Assembly: GCA_031255955.1 (NCBI GenBank)
Contig: JAIRRO010000117.1
Span: forward strand, 1 to 44,712
Direction: 5' to 3'
DNA length: 44,712 bases
From: Oscillospiraceae bacterium
GTDB taxonomy: Bacteria > Bacillota > Clostridia > Oscillospirales > Oscillospiraceae
Shown: in pieces, positions 8,255 to 17,007 of the stretch
How the letters are laid out: each line of letters begins with the position of its first letter
Position numbering within the stretch: the stretch's first letter is position 1
The notes under the pieces: model-generated
The model's database searches: none
The model's input: the letters and a program-made list of their open reading frames with translations, nothing else
What the model was told of the DNA's origin: nothing
Program-made: the position numbers and the translations under genes

Positions 8255-9160
8255 TCACCCCTGCGGGGGGTGCCCGCGGAGGTATTCAGCCGCCGACATG
8301 CGTTTGCTGTTCGGCGGCTGAAGCTCTGTTATCAGCACAGAGCCGCCGGAGCAGGCGACTTCTATTCCATCCTTGCCGGTTGAAATAATCTCTCCCGCAG
8401 TGCCTGTCGCCACCGCGCCGCGCCGCGCCGAAAATATTTTCAGCTCGCGCCCGAAAAGCTCTGTCCTTGCAACTGGCCACGGGTTTAAGGCGCGGATTTG
8501 GCACAGAATTTCATCCGCGGAGCTGTGCCAGTCTATCGGCGATAAATCCTTTGTCAGCGGCGGGGCATAGCTCGCCGCCGCGTGGTTTTGCGGCGTTCGC
8601 GGCGCCGTTCCGCGGGCAATCGCCGCCACCGTTTCCGATAAAAGCTCCGCGCCCAGTACCGATAAGCGCTCAAAAAGCTCTCCGGAGGTTTCGCTTTCAC
8701 CGATTTCCACCTCCCGCGTGAGGATTATATCGCCCGCGTCAAGCTCCCCCGACATATACATACTTGTGACGCCGGTGGCGGTTTCGCCGCCCAGTATCGC
8801 CCGCTGAATGGGCGCCGCACCGCGGTATTTGGGTAGTATTGAGGCGTGGATATTCACACAGCCGAATGGCGGCAGCTCCAAAATTTCGCGCGGGAGCAGC
8901 TTTCCATACGCCACAACGGCGATTAGCTCCGGAGCGAGGTCCCGCAGAATTTTTTCCGCCTCTCCGCGCAGTGTATCCGGCTGATATATCAGGCTTTTTC
9001 CCTCCGCAAGCTGCTTCACAGGCGGCGCCGTGAGGCGCATGCCGCGCCCGGAGGGTTTACCCGGACGTGTGAACACCGCCGGTATTTCGTGTCCGTCGGC
9101 GTAGAGCTGTTCTAAGGCGCGCGCGGCGAAATCCGGCGTACCCATAAATACGATTCTCAA
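8255..9160 (-). CDS. fmt: Methionyl-tRNA formyltransferase
   Basis: A 301-residue enzyme that formylates Met-tRNA(fMet) using 10-formyl-tetrahydrofolate. Signatures are the opening MRIVFMGTPDFA, the active-site NIHASILPKYRGAAPI block with Asn, His and the downstream Asp in MYMSGELDAGDIIL, and the C-terminal OB-fold domain. The last residues are slightly shorter than in longer homologues. Its start overlaps the def stop by 4 bases (ATGA-type overlap), so translation is coupled to def. It is the last gene in the long minus-strand run. Confidence 0.95.
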   Translation of the reverse strand: MRIVFMGTPDFAARALEQLYADGHEIPAVFTRPGKPSGRGMRLTAPPVKQLAEGKSLIYQPDTLRGEAEKILRDLAPELIAVVAYGKLLPREILELPPFGCVNIHASILPKYRGAAPIQRAILGGETATGVTSMYMSGELDAGDIILTREVEIGESETSGELFERLSVLGAELLSETVAAIARGTAPRTPQNHAAASYAPPLTKDLSPIDWHSSADEILCQIRALNPWPVARTELFGRELKIFSARRGAVATGTAGEIISTGKDGIEVACSGGSVLITELQPPNSKRMSAAEYLRGHPPQG

Positions 9161-9678
9161 GCGTCCTCACCCTCGCGGCGGCTTGCAAGCTCGTCCATTT
9201 CCTCGTCTGTGAGATAGCGCGAGACATATGTCGAAAACATTATGCCGTCCAGATGGTCAAGCTCGTGGCAGAACGCCCGCGCCGTAAGACCCTCGCCCCA
9301 CGCTTCAAATTCCTTGCCGTATCTGTCCGTCGCGCGCACCTTTACGAGCTGCGGGCGCTTCACCATTCCATAAATACCGGGGGCGGAAAGGCAGCCCTCC
9401 GCACCATCCTGCTCGCCGGAGCTGGCTATTATTTCGGGGTTTATCAGCTCAATTATCTGATCTGATACATCCTCGCTTTCGATGGATGTATCCACGACAA
9501 GCACGGCACGGCGCAGCACGCCGACCTGCGGCGCGGCGAGTCCCAGTCCGTTCGCCTCGATAAGCGTCTCGCGCATATCGTCCAGCAGCTTGTGCAGCCG
9601 CGCGTTATAATCCGTGACGGCGCGGCTTTTTTTCAAAAGCGCGGCGTCCCCGTCCTTTAAAATATTTCTGAGAGCCAT
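9157..9678 (-). CDS. def: Peptide deformylase
   Basis: A 173-residue metalloprotease that removes the formyl group from nascent proteins. All three family motifs are seen: GLGLAAPQVG, EGCLSAPG with the metal-binding Cys, and HELDHLDG with both His ligands and the catalytic Glu. It is paired with fmt, its functional partner, and lies 54 bases after priA. AGGAGA stands a suitable distance before the ATG. Confidence 0.96.
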   Translation of the reverse strand: MALRNILKDGDAALLKKSRAVTDYNARLHKLLDDMRETLIEANGLGLAAPQVGVLRRAVLVVDTSIESEDVSDQIIELINPEIIASSGEQDGAEGCLSAPGIYGMVKRPQLVKVRATDRYGKEFEAWGEGLTARAFCHELDHLDGIMFSTYVSRYLTDEEMDELASRREGEDA

Positions 9679-9732
9679 AATTGCTATCTCCTGTCCTTTC
9701 GTCTCTTTATCCGTTGTTCGCGCTTGTCCGCG

Positions 9733-12024
9733 TCAATCAAACGGGTCAATGTCCGCGTGTACGGACACGCCCCTGTTTTTACCGTCCCTCGAGAACTCGC
9801 GCACCGTGTGCGCCACGACCTCGCGCACGCGGCGCGACGCCTTGCACATCAGCGTAATTTTATACCGATAGCGATTATTTATCCGCATAACTGCCGCGGG
9901 CGCGGGTCCTAGCACCGCGACGTCGTTCTCATCCGATAAATAGCCGCGCAGGGAGTCGCGTATCTTGACGCAGCCTGCCAGCACGCTTTCTTCCTTTGCT
10001 CCGGAGGCTGTGATGGCAAGTAAATCCCGAGACGGCGGCGCGCCCGACGCCGTGCGGCGCGCAATCTCGCGCTCAAAAAACTCGTCATAATCCTGCCGCG
10101 CCGCAAGTCTTATCACCTCGTGCCCGGGCGTCATCGTTTGAATCACCGCCCTGCCCGCAAGCTCGCCGCGTCCGGCGCGTCCTATCACCTGCGTTATGAG
10201 CGAAAATGTTCGCTCATGCGCCCTATAATCGCTTACGAACAGCGATAAATCCGCGAATACGACTCCGGCAAGCGTCACGCCCTCAAAATGCAGTCCCTTT
10301 GCCACCATTTGCGTCCCCAGCAGGATGGAGCCGCGCCCGGCGCGAAATTCGCCCAGCAGCTTTGTATGCGGGTTCGCCGCCGAAACCGTGTCCGCATCCA
10401 TCCTTATTATTCGCGCCTCCGGGAGCTTCGCGCGAAGCTCCTCCTCCACCTTTTGCGTACCGGCGCCGACGAATTTCAGCCGTCCTCCGCACTCCGGGCA
10501 GGCGGACGCCTCCGACTGCGAATATCCGCAGTAATGGCACATCAGCCGTCCGTTTGCCGTGTGGTGGGTCATCGATACATCGCAGTTTGGGCAGGAAAAG
10601 GTGTAGCCGCACTCCCCGCACGATACGATATGCGACGCCCCGCGTCTATTGAGAAACAGTATGCTCTGCTCCCCGTGCGAGACGTTCTCCCGCAGCTCGT
10701 TTTCCAAAACGCGCCCTATCGAATCGGCGCTGCCCGCCTTCAGCTCCTCCTTCATATCGGCGATAAGCACATCCGGCAGCGGGCGCGTGTTGAATCGCTC
10801 TCCCAACCGCACCAACGTATAAGCGCCGCCGCGAGCCTTTGACATACTCTCTACAGAAGGCGTCGCCGAGCCCAATACAAGCAGCGCCTTATGCCGCGCG
10901 CAACGATATTTCGCCACCTCGCGCGCGTGATAGCGCGGCGACTGCTCTGATTTATATGAATGCTCCTGCTCCTCGTCGATGATGATAAGCCCGATATTCT
11001 CCAGCGGCGCGAAAATCGCCGAGCGCGTTCCGATTACGACGCTCACCGCGCCGCTTTTAATGCGCTTCCATTCGTCGTACCTCTCGCCGGAGCCGAGCGA
11101 GGAATGCAGCACGGCGACATTATCGCCGAAACGCGAAACAAATATGCTCATAAGCTGCGGCGTCAACGCGATTTCCGGCACCAGCACGATGGATGCTTCT
11201 CCGCGTGAAATCGCCGCCTCTATCAGCTTTATGTAAACCGCCGTCTTGCCGCTGCCCGTCACGCCGTATAGCAGCGCCGCCGCCGCGTCAGTGCGTTCCA
11301 GTTCCGCGCGGAGCTTTTCATATGCCGCTGTTTGCTCCCGTGTTAACACTATTTCGTCCGGCGGTATTATATCCACAGCGGGACGCCTGAACAGCTCCCG
11401 CTGCTCCACGCGAATCGCGCCCAAGCGCGTGAGCGCCTTGAAAACGCCGGACGCCGCGCCTGTTCTATACATCAGCTCGCTCTGCGAAAGCTCGCCCTCG
11501 TCGGCAAGCAGATTCAAAACCGCCGCCTGTGACGGCGCGCGCGCGCGACCGGCGGCGAGGCTGCGCGCCTCCTCCGGCGGTATCTCCAGCAGAATTGTTT
11601 TCACCGTCTTGTCCCGCTTGGGCGATTTGCCGTCGCGGAACCACAGCCCCGCGGGCAGCATCGCCCGCAGCGCCTCGAAAACCGTACAGAAAAACTGTCC
11701 GCTCATCCACAGCGCCAGCTTTAGCTGTTCTTCCCCAAGCAGCGGTGCGGCGGCGCCGTCCCCGTCTAAATCCAGCACGGCTTCTATGGGCTTCAAATTT
11801 CGCTCCGGCTCGCGCTTTTCGATTGACAGCACTATGCCCTCGCTTGATTTATTGCCGCGCCCGAACGGCACGACAACGCGCACACCCGGCACAGCCGTAG
11901 CGGCAATGCTTTCCGGCACGCGATAGCTGTACGGTTTGTCTATTGGATATTTAGCCGCGCTGACGGCTACAGCCGCGACAAGTGAAGCCTTGTCCGCGAC
12001 TTCGGAAGCAGCTTTTTCCGGCAA
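9733..12024 (-). CDS. priA: Primosomal replication protein N', helicase
   Basis: A 763-residue 3'-5' superfamily 2 helicase that reloads the replisome at stalled forks. Seen in order: an N-terminal DNA-binding region with DKPYSYRVP, Walker A GVTGSGKTAVY, DEEQEHSYK as the DEAH-like box, a zinc-binding insertion with eight cysteines (CGECGYTFSCPNC and CHYCGY...CPEC), and the helicase C domain with GTQMVAKGLHFEGVTL. The only start available is TTG at 12024, three bases after the rpoZ stop; no good Shine-Dalgarno is visible, so coupling to rpoZ is likely. In many Firmicutes coaBC lies between rpoZ and priA; here it does not. Confidence 0.95.
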   Translation of the reverse strand: MPEKAASEVADKASLVAAVAVSAAKYPIDKPYSYRVPESIAATAVPGVRVVVPFGRGNKSSEGIVLSIEKREPERNLKPIEAVLDLDGDGAAAPLLGEEQLKLALWMSGQFFCTVFEALRAMLPAGLWFRDGKSPKRDKTVKTILLEIPPEEARSLAAGRARAPSQAAVLNLLADEGELSQSELMYRTGAASGVFKALTRLGAIRVEQRELFRRPAVDIIPPDEIVLTREQTAAYEKLRAELERTDAAAALLYGVTGSGKTAVYIKLIEAAISRGEASIVLVPEIALTPQLMSIFVSRFGDNVAVLHSSLGSGERYDEWKRIKSGAVSVVIGTRSAIFAPLENIGLIIIDEEQEHSYKSEQSPRYHAREVAKYRCARHKALLVLGSATPSVESMSKARGGAYTLVRLGERFNTRPLPDVLIADMKEELKAGSADSIGRVLENELRENVSHGEQSILFLNRRGASHIVSCGECGYTFSCPNCDVSMTHHTANGRLMCHYCGYSQSEASACPECGGRLKFVGAGTQKVEEELRAKLPEARIIRMDADTVSAANPHTKLLGEFRAGRGSILLGTQMVAKGLHFEGVTLAGVVFADLSLFVSDYRAHERTFSLITQVIGRAGRGELAGRAVIQTMTPGHEVIRLAARQDYDEFFEREIARRTASGAPPSRDLLAITASGAKEESVLAGCVKIRDSLRGYLSDENDVAVLGPAPAAVMRINNRYRYKITLMCKASRRVREVVAHTVREFSRDGKNRGVSVHADIDPFD

Positions 12025-12027
12025 GGG

Positions 12028-12225
12028 TCAACTGTCCGCCCGCGCGCGGATGGCTCCGGACGCAACCTCGTCAATGGCGTGCGACACCGGCTTTTTCTCC
12101 AGCGGCTCACCGCGCCGCTCACTGGCGGCGGATAGCTCCCGCGCGCGCTTCGCCACCACGTTGACAAGTAAATACCTGCTGTTTACATGCTCCAGCATCT
12201 CCGATAAGGATGGGTACAGCATCAT
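12028..12225 (-). CDS. rpoZ: DNA-directed RNA polymerase omega subunit
   Basis: A 65-residue protein matching the omega subunit: an N-terminal YPSL..ML..VNSRYLLVNVVAKRARELS helix and a KPVSHAIDEVASG motif. Omega helps fold and assemble the beta-prime subunit of RNA polymerase. AGGAGG lies a suitable distance before the ATG at 12225. It sits between remA and priA, as in many Firmicutes, except that gmk, which normally precedes it, is absent. Confidence 0.92.
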   Translation of the reverse strand: MMLYPSLSEMLEHVNSRYLLVNVVAKRARELSAASERRGEPLEKKPVSHAIDEVASGAIRARADS

Positions 12226-12280
12226 AGTTTTTGTTCCTCCTGTTTTTTGATTTCAATTTATTCAGGGCGTTTCCGATTTT

Positions 12281-12308
12281 CGCTATTTGCTATTCGTTAT
12301 TTGCTATT
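12281..12308. repeat. Two 14-bp tandem repeats between remA and rpoZ
   Basis: CGCTATTTGCTATT at 12281-12294 is followed directly by CGTTATTTGCTATT at 12295-12308, one mismatch. The second unit covers the remA stop codon. This AT-rich patch lies exactly where gmk is usually found. Confidence 0.7.
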
Positions 12309-12561
12309 CTTCTGGGACGTCCTCCGATTCGCTTTTTAATCTGCCCGCTATGGTTTCCGGCTGTATCGCCGACAGAATCACGTGTCCGCTGTCAGCGATT
12401 ATCACAGAGCGCGTGCGTCTGCCGTATGTCGCGTCAATCAGTCTGCCGCGCTCGCGTGATTCGACGATGAGGCGCTTAATTGGCGCTGTGTCCGGGCTTA
12501 CCATCGCTATTGTCCTGTTCGCCGCTATCATATTGCCGAATCCGATGTTTATCAGTTTCAT
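12304..12561 (-). CDS. remA: RemA-like regulator (DUF370 family)
   Basis: An 85-residue protein, MKLINIGFGNMIAANRTIAM onward, with the conserved SPDTAPIKRL and GRRTRSVIIADSGHVILSA segments. RemA is a DNA-binding regulator of matrix and osmoprotection genes in Bacillus; in Clostridia it is conserved in this locus but less studied. The frame is open upstream, but family alignment puts the start at the ATG at 12561. It follows yicC by about 60 bases. Its stop codon lies inside a short tandem repeat. Confidence 0.9.
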   Translation of the reverse strand: MKLINIGFGNMIAANRTIAMVSPDTAPIKRLIVESRERGRLIDATYGRRTRSVIIADSGHVILSAIQPETIAGRLKSESEDVPEE

Positions 12562-12620
12562 TTTCGCGCCTGTCCCTTCTTTCGTTGTCCCGTTCGCCGG
12601 GCTGTCCCGCAATCACGCGT

Positions 12621-13523
12621 TTACTCGATGTTTTGCGCTTGTTCGCGCAGCTTTTCCAGCTCTGATTTCAGCTCTATGACGATGCGCGTCGTCTCTCCGT
12701 CGTTCGCTTTTGAGCCTATCGTGTTCACCTCGCGATTCATCTCTTGAATGATGAAATCCAGCTTGCGTCCCACCGGTTCATTAAAGCCCAGCGTGTCGCG
12801 CATTTCAGTGATGTGGCTGCGCAGACGCACGGTTTCTTCGTCCGTCGCCGTCTTGTCCGCGAAAATCGCAATCTCTGTGAGCAGCCGCGCCTCGTCCGGC
12901 TGTCTGCCGTCCAGCGCTTCCTCAAGCTTCGCGCGCAGCCGCGCTGTATACGCCGCCGTTATCTCCGGCGCGCGGCGCTCCACCTGCTCAGCTAAGCGGG
13001 AGACATCGTCCAGCTTTGAGGAAAGATCCCGCAGCAGCCGCTCGCCCTCGCGGACGCGCATATCGTCAAATGCCGCCAGCGCAAGCTCCGTCGCCTTGGT
13101 TATCGCGGCTTGAAGCTCCTCGCTGTCCGTTTCGTCCGCCGCGGAGGACAGCACATCCGGCAGCCGCAGCAGCTCCGCCGCCGAAATGTCCCCCGTCAGA
13201 GCATCGGCGCTAATTCCGCTTTGCTCTATCCCGCGCTTTAGCTCAAGTATCGCCGCCATATACGCGGTCGCCGCCTCGATATTCACCCTTGGAATCGCCG
13301 ACGCGGATTTCGTTGTGTCTATCGTCACGAACACATCCGTTTTCCCGCGTGACACGCGGCTTTGCACTTTCCGCTTCAGCTCCTCCTCCATTGATATATA
13401 CGCGCGCGGTATGCGGAGGTTGAAATCGAAATATCGGCTGTTGACGCCCTTCATCTCGACGCGCACCTCGGCTCCGCCGTGATCGGCGGCTCCCGCGCCG
13501 TAGCCTGTCATACTGCGAAGCAC
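12621..13523 (-). CDS. yicC: YicC/YloC-family endoribonuclease
   Basis: A 300-residue protein with the family opening MLRSMTGYGAG and the C-terminal block GRKLDFIIQEMNREVNTIGSK. YicC-type proteins are endoribonucleases; the C-terminal DUF1732 part is clearly present. The start is the GTG at 13523, 8 bases after a GGGAGG sequence; the later ATG at 13511 would cut the conserved N-terminus. It heads the conserved yicC-remA-(gmk)-rpoZ string. Confidence 0.92.
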   Translation of the reverse strand: MLRSMTGYGAGAADHGGAEVRVEMKGVNSRYFDFNLRIPRAYISMEEELKRKVQSRVSRGKTDVFVTIDTTKSASAIPRVNIEAATAYMAAILELKRGIEQSGISADALTGDISAAELLRLPDVLSSAADETDSEELQAAITKATELALAAFDDMRVREGERLLRDLSSKLDDVSRLAEQVERRAPEITAAYTARLRAKLEEALDGRQPDEARLLTEIAIFADKTATDEETVRLRSHITEMRDTLGFNEPVGRKLDFIIQEMNREVNTIGSKANDGETTRIVIELKSELEKLREQAQNIE

Positions 13524-13551
13524 TCTGCTTCCTCCCTTCCGCCGCGCCGCT

Positions 13552-14091
13552 TCACGTCCGTCTCCCGCGTGACGAGCGTGAGAGGCGCGCTTTGTAAAAC
13601 GCGAGCAGCTTTGAGTATCCGACGTCGTAAACGATGAATATCACCAGTCCCGCCGCCGCAGCTATCAATATACCCCAACCCGAGGCTTCGGTCAAGAGCG
13701 GAATATTCAAAAGCTCAAATCCAAGGAGTCTTGCCCCCGCGAAAATCACCGCTTCTCCGATTATAAATCCCGCGGCTTTAATCCCCCACGCGACGAAGCG
13801 CCGTTCGGATTTTTCCGCCGCGAGCTTTATTACGGGATAATACCCGAAAAACAAGGTGAATAGCCATCCCGCCGCGCCGCCCGGCGTCAACAGCAGCGCG
13901 AGAGCCGAGGAGGCTGCCCACACGCCGAGTCCCCACGCCGCGCCGTGTTCAATCACCGCCGCCGCCGTGAACAGCGAGGCTATCGCCGCAAACGCCAGCT
14001 GTCCCGTCGAAAGCACGCGCGAGAGCGCGAGCACGGCGACGGCACACGCCGCCATAGTCCCGGAAAAGCCAATCCGTCGCCCGTTATCCAC
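13552..14091 (-). CDS. Small integral membrane protein, function unknown
   Basis: A 179-residue protein with about five hydrophobic segments and a conserved-looking FTLFFGYYPVIK motif in the middle. It resembles an uncharacterised membrane protein found after J-domain/TPR genes in Oscillospirales (my recollection). The frame is open to 14145, but homologues start shortly before a motif like GRRIGFSGTMAA, which favours the GTG at 14091 that overlaps the stop of the upstream gene (GTGGATAA). No clear Shine-Dalgarno is seen for any start, so the start is uncertain. The C-terminus is basic (ARLSRSSRGRRT). It may act with the J-domain protein and DUF5685, but nothing shows how. Confidence 0.7.
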   Translation of the reverse strand: MDNGRRIGFSGTMAACAVAVLALSRVLSTGQLAFAAIASLFTAAAVIEHGAAWGLGVWAASSALALLLTPGGAAGWLFTLFFGYYPVIKLAAEKSERRFVAWGIKAAGFIIGEAVIFAGARLLGFELLNIPLLTEASGWGILIAAAAGLVIFIVYDVGYSKLLAFYKARLSRSSRGRRT

Positions 14092-14692
14092 AGCGGCAGC
14101 ACAAATCCGCGCACACCAGCGCTGTGCAAATATCACAGGCATCACAGTCTCTGCCCGGTCGCATACCCCCCGTACCCCCGAATCCCGGGGCGCGGTACGG
14201 CGCTCCGGCGCCGCTCATATGCATAACCGCCTCGCGATACTCCGGATTCCCCGGCTCCATTGACGCCGCCGTTTGATAATTGCGCATCGCCTCATCAAGC
14301 CAGCCCATGCGATAATACAGACTCCCCACGAGAAAATGCCACTCCGCGCCGCGGCTTTCCGCCTCGTTAAGCAGCTGCCGCGCGTATTCCAGATCCCCGT
14401 TTGCTATCGCCGTCCGCACAGCCGCAAATTCGCCGGAAAAGCCCCCGCCGGTGTATGAGGATCGCGCGCCGCCGGACGACGACGAGCTGCCGTAGGAGGA
14501 CGCCGTCCCCTTTGTAATGGCGTCATAGGCTTCGTTTATCTGCTTCATTTTCTCGGACGCGAGGTCGGCAAGCGGATTGTCGTGATAGTTGTCCGGATGA
14601 TATTTCCGCGCAAGCTCACGGTATGCCCGCTTTACCTCCTCCTCCGGCGCGCCGTATTTAACACCGAGTATCGCGTATGGGTCGTTCTTAGC
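14084..14692 (-). pseudogene. J-domain (DnaJ-like)/TPR protein without a recognisable start codon
   Basis: The open frame codes for a J domain (NDPYAILGV, then REL and the diagnostic HPD in ARKYHPDNYHDN), a Ser/Gly-rich linker, a TPR-like segment (WHFLVGSLYYRMGWLDEAM) and a Cys-rich tail (CDACDICTALVCADLCC). The frame begins right after an in-frame TAA at 14693-14695. No ATG, GTG or TTG occurs before the J domain; the first ATG is residue 49, beyond HPD. AAAGGA lies about 10 bases before the expected initiation point, where a GCT codon stands. So either the start was lost by mutation or sequence error, or a non-standard start is used. The rest shows no stop or frameshift, which argues against old decay. 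Confidence 0.75.
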
Positions 14693-14761
14693 TTATGTCT
14701 GTTCCTTTCAGAATTCACCGTTTTGTCCGTGTTCACCGTTTTGCCGGTATCTTCGAGTGCT

Positions 14762-15667
14762 TCATATCCCGTAATAGCCGCGCCGCCGCTTCCATTCCCC
14801 GGCGAACACGCGTTCCTGCACCGCGGGCAGCCCCAAGCACAAAATGTTTCGCAAAATATCGCTCCATTCGTTTTCGGGCAGCAGCTCAAAGGCGGAGATG
14901 GCGAGATTATTTGAGTGAGTCGCCGTGAGTTGCAGCCGCGCGTCGTCGTATGTCTCCCGTCCGTTCAGGATGTTCGGTCGGTGCTTTTTGAAGTCCTCCG
15001 GCAGGTCGTCCCGCGCATCTATTAAATACAGCCATCTGCCGATGTGATACAGCAGATTGCCGCGCGCACGCAGCACTCCGGCGTCATGCCCGGCTGCCGA
15101 TTCCCGCTCCGGTGCAGTCTCCGTTTCTCCCTGCCCGCCCGCCGCGGCAAGCAGGAGCGCGAACTTATCGGCGACGGCGTCAAGCGAAGCGCTCTGTGAC
15201 GCTTGATCGGCTTCCGCTTGGGATAGTCGGGAGAGCTTTTCACGCGCCTCGGCATCGAACATCGGGAATCGCCGCGCCGCTCGATTATATGCCGGGGTGA
15301 GCGCCAGCATAGCCACCCGCGCCGCCGTCGCGCGGAGCGCACCCTCGTCCGCCACATCGTCGCGCAGCTTGTGATACGCTAAAATAAGTCCGTATCCGGC
15401 AGCCGTCTCCGTCGCCGCGTTTACATTGACACAGCAGCGCTTTTTCTTCAGACTGACGGGGCAGCGGCGCTTTTCGACGCGCACAGCCTCTCCGGGCTGC
15501 CACAGCAGCGCCGCGAGAAAAACGAAATCATAGCTCAGCACACACCGCGCGGTTATTCCGCCCAGCCTGCCGAGCGCATGGCATATCCCGCAGTAAAGCG
15601 CGCGGAACACCTCCAGCTCACGGACACGCAGCTCCGGCGCATATGGTCTGACGTAGCCGAACATCAA
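14762..15667 (-). CDS. DUF5685-family protein
   Basis: A 301-residue soluble protein beginning FGYVRPYAPELRVRELEVFR, the hallmark of DUF5685, followed by a YCGICHALGRLGG motif with two cysteines and, later, KKKRCCVN, so a metal or Fe-S site is conceivable. The C-terminal half is helical (HIGRWLYLIDARDDLPEDFK, LLPENEWSDILRNILCLGLP). Function is unknown. In related bacteria it lies next to the J-domain/TPR gene as here. Its ATG overlaps the cdaR stop by 4 bases, so it belongs to the c-di-AMP operon. Confidence 0.85.
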   Translation of the reverse strand: MMFGYVRPYAPELRVRELEVFRALYCGICHALGRLGGITARCVLSYDFVFLAALLWQPGEAVRVEKRRCPVSLKKKRCCVNVNAATETAAGYGLILAYHKLRDDVADEGALRATAARVAMLALTPAYNRAARRFPMFDAEAREKLSRLSQAEADQASQSASLDAVADKFALLLAAAGGQGETETAPERESAAGHDAGVLRARGNLLYHIGRWLYLIDARDDLPEDFKKHRPNILNGRETYDDARLQLTATHSNNLAISAFELLPENEWSDILRNILCLGLPAVQERVFAGEWKRRRGYYGI

Positions 15668-16968
15668 TCTGTGGGGCGCGGGGTCACGGTTCGCGATTCC
15701 GCGTCCCGCTCGACGCGAACCGTCAGCTTGTAATCCCCGATGGGTCCGCAGCCGTCAAAGCTTCCGTCGAGATACACCCTTGCCGGAACCGTAAATGTGC
15801 CGATTGTATCCCCGTATTCCGCAAGGTCGGCGACTATTCTGACGCTCTCCGCCGTCACCGCTTCTATCGCCCCGGCGGCGCCGCGCACCGTTGTATCGAC
15901 GCTTTGCGTGACAAGCTGAGCCGTATAGCCCGGCGTCTCGTTGATTATTTGAAGATTTGCCCCCGTCGCGGTGACGCGCTTCGTTTCAAGCCCCGTGATT
16001 GAGATGGTAACCTCCGCTTCCGTCGCGCCTGTCAGGTTGTTTATGCCGTTGGGAAGCAGTATAGGATACGTCGCGCTGTGGAAGGACTCGAATTTTGTCA
16101 GATCGATGGTGGCAAGCGTCAGGCTGTTCATTCCCGCCAGCTCCGCGTCTCCGGAGAGCGACAGCGAGCCGGGGCTTATCGAAATTACGGTGTTCTCCGT
16201 CGTTGCGCCGGAGGCATAAATCGCGTTCACCGTGAGCGTTACTTCCTTCACCATCAAAATGGGTATCGTGACGGTCACCGTGTCCCTGTCAAATGTCAGC
16301 TTGTCGCTTTCCATCTCTATGCCGTCGGCGTCCACGGGTGTGAAGGTCATCTCTGTCGTGAGCGTCCGGCTTTGATTTTCGCGTTGAATCAAGACGCGGG
16401 CGGCGGCGATACGCTCAACCTCTGTCCGCGGACCGTATACCATGACGGTTTCCGGATTAAATACGGCGGGCTCTGCAAGATAGCCCTCCGCGGCAATATC
16501 CCCGTCGATCTTTGCCGTCAGCGGCACGGGCTTGGACACGGCGTTTTCCACGCGCAGCGATATGAACGCGGCGGAGCGCGATGTAATCGTAAGTCCTTTT
16601 TCGTCAATACCCGCGGCGAATGTGACGGAGTACCCCAGCGTATTTTGCCCCGGAGAGGTGATGTCGGCGAGATTCGCCGTGACGCGCACCGCCCCCGGAT
16701 CGTACAGCTTGGAAATTTCGCCGCGTTTGCCGGAGAAATACAGCGTTATGCCGTCCGTCGCCGCGTCTGTGACAACAAGCCTTCTGTCGGTTAAAACCTC
16801 CGGATTGATAAATTCCACCGGAATATGTACTCCGCGGCTTTCTATATCCTCGTTGACGACGCGCTCGACAAACACCCACAGCGCGATGGACGCAAGTATA
16901 GAGAACACGACATAAAACGCGCGGCTCTCAAATATTTTATTTATCTTTTTCCGGAGCGTTGCAAGCAT
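15664..16968 (-). CDS. cdaR: YbbR-domain protein, CdaA regulator
   Basis: A 434-residue protein with one N-terminal membrane helix (residues ~17-37, SRAFYVVFSILASIALWVFV) and an extracellular part made of repeated YbbR domains of about 80-90 residues each. CdaR proteins bind the membrane diadenylate cyclase CdaA and modulate c-di-AMP synthesis. It follows cdaA by 39 bases. In many Firmicutes glmM comes next, but here DUF5685 does. The C-terminus ends in a Thr/Arg-rich tail. Confidence 0.9.
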   Translation of the reverse strand: MLATLRKKINKIFESRAFYVVFSILASIALWVFVERVVNEDIESRGVHIPVEFINPEVLTDRRLVVTDAATDGITLYFSGKRGEISKLYDPGAVRVTANLADITSPGQNTLGYSVTFAAGIDEKGLTITSRSAAFISLRVENAVSKPVPLTAKIDGDIAAEGYLAEPAVFNPETVMVYGPRTEVERIAAARVLIQRENQSRTLTTEMTFTPVDADGIEMESDKLTFDRDTVTVTIPILMVKEVTLTVNAIYASGATTENTVISISPGSLSLSGDAELAGMNSLTLATIDLTKFESFHSATYPILLPNGINNLTGATEAEVTISITGLETKRVTATGANLQIINETPGYTAQLVTQSVDTTVRGAAGAIEAVTAESVRIVADLAEYGDTIGTFTVPARVYLDGSFDGCGPIGDYKLTVRVERDAESRTVTPRPTD

Positions 16969-17007
16969 TACTCAATAACCCTTCGTCATAGCTTTTTTAG
17001 TTGCTTT

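Noticed and set aside
14548..14692. Calling the J-domain gene from its first ATG (14548)
   Set aside because: That start would remove the whole J domain including HPD, which is clearly encoded upstream in the same frame.
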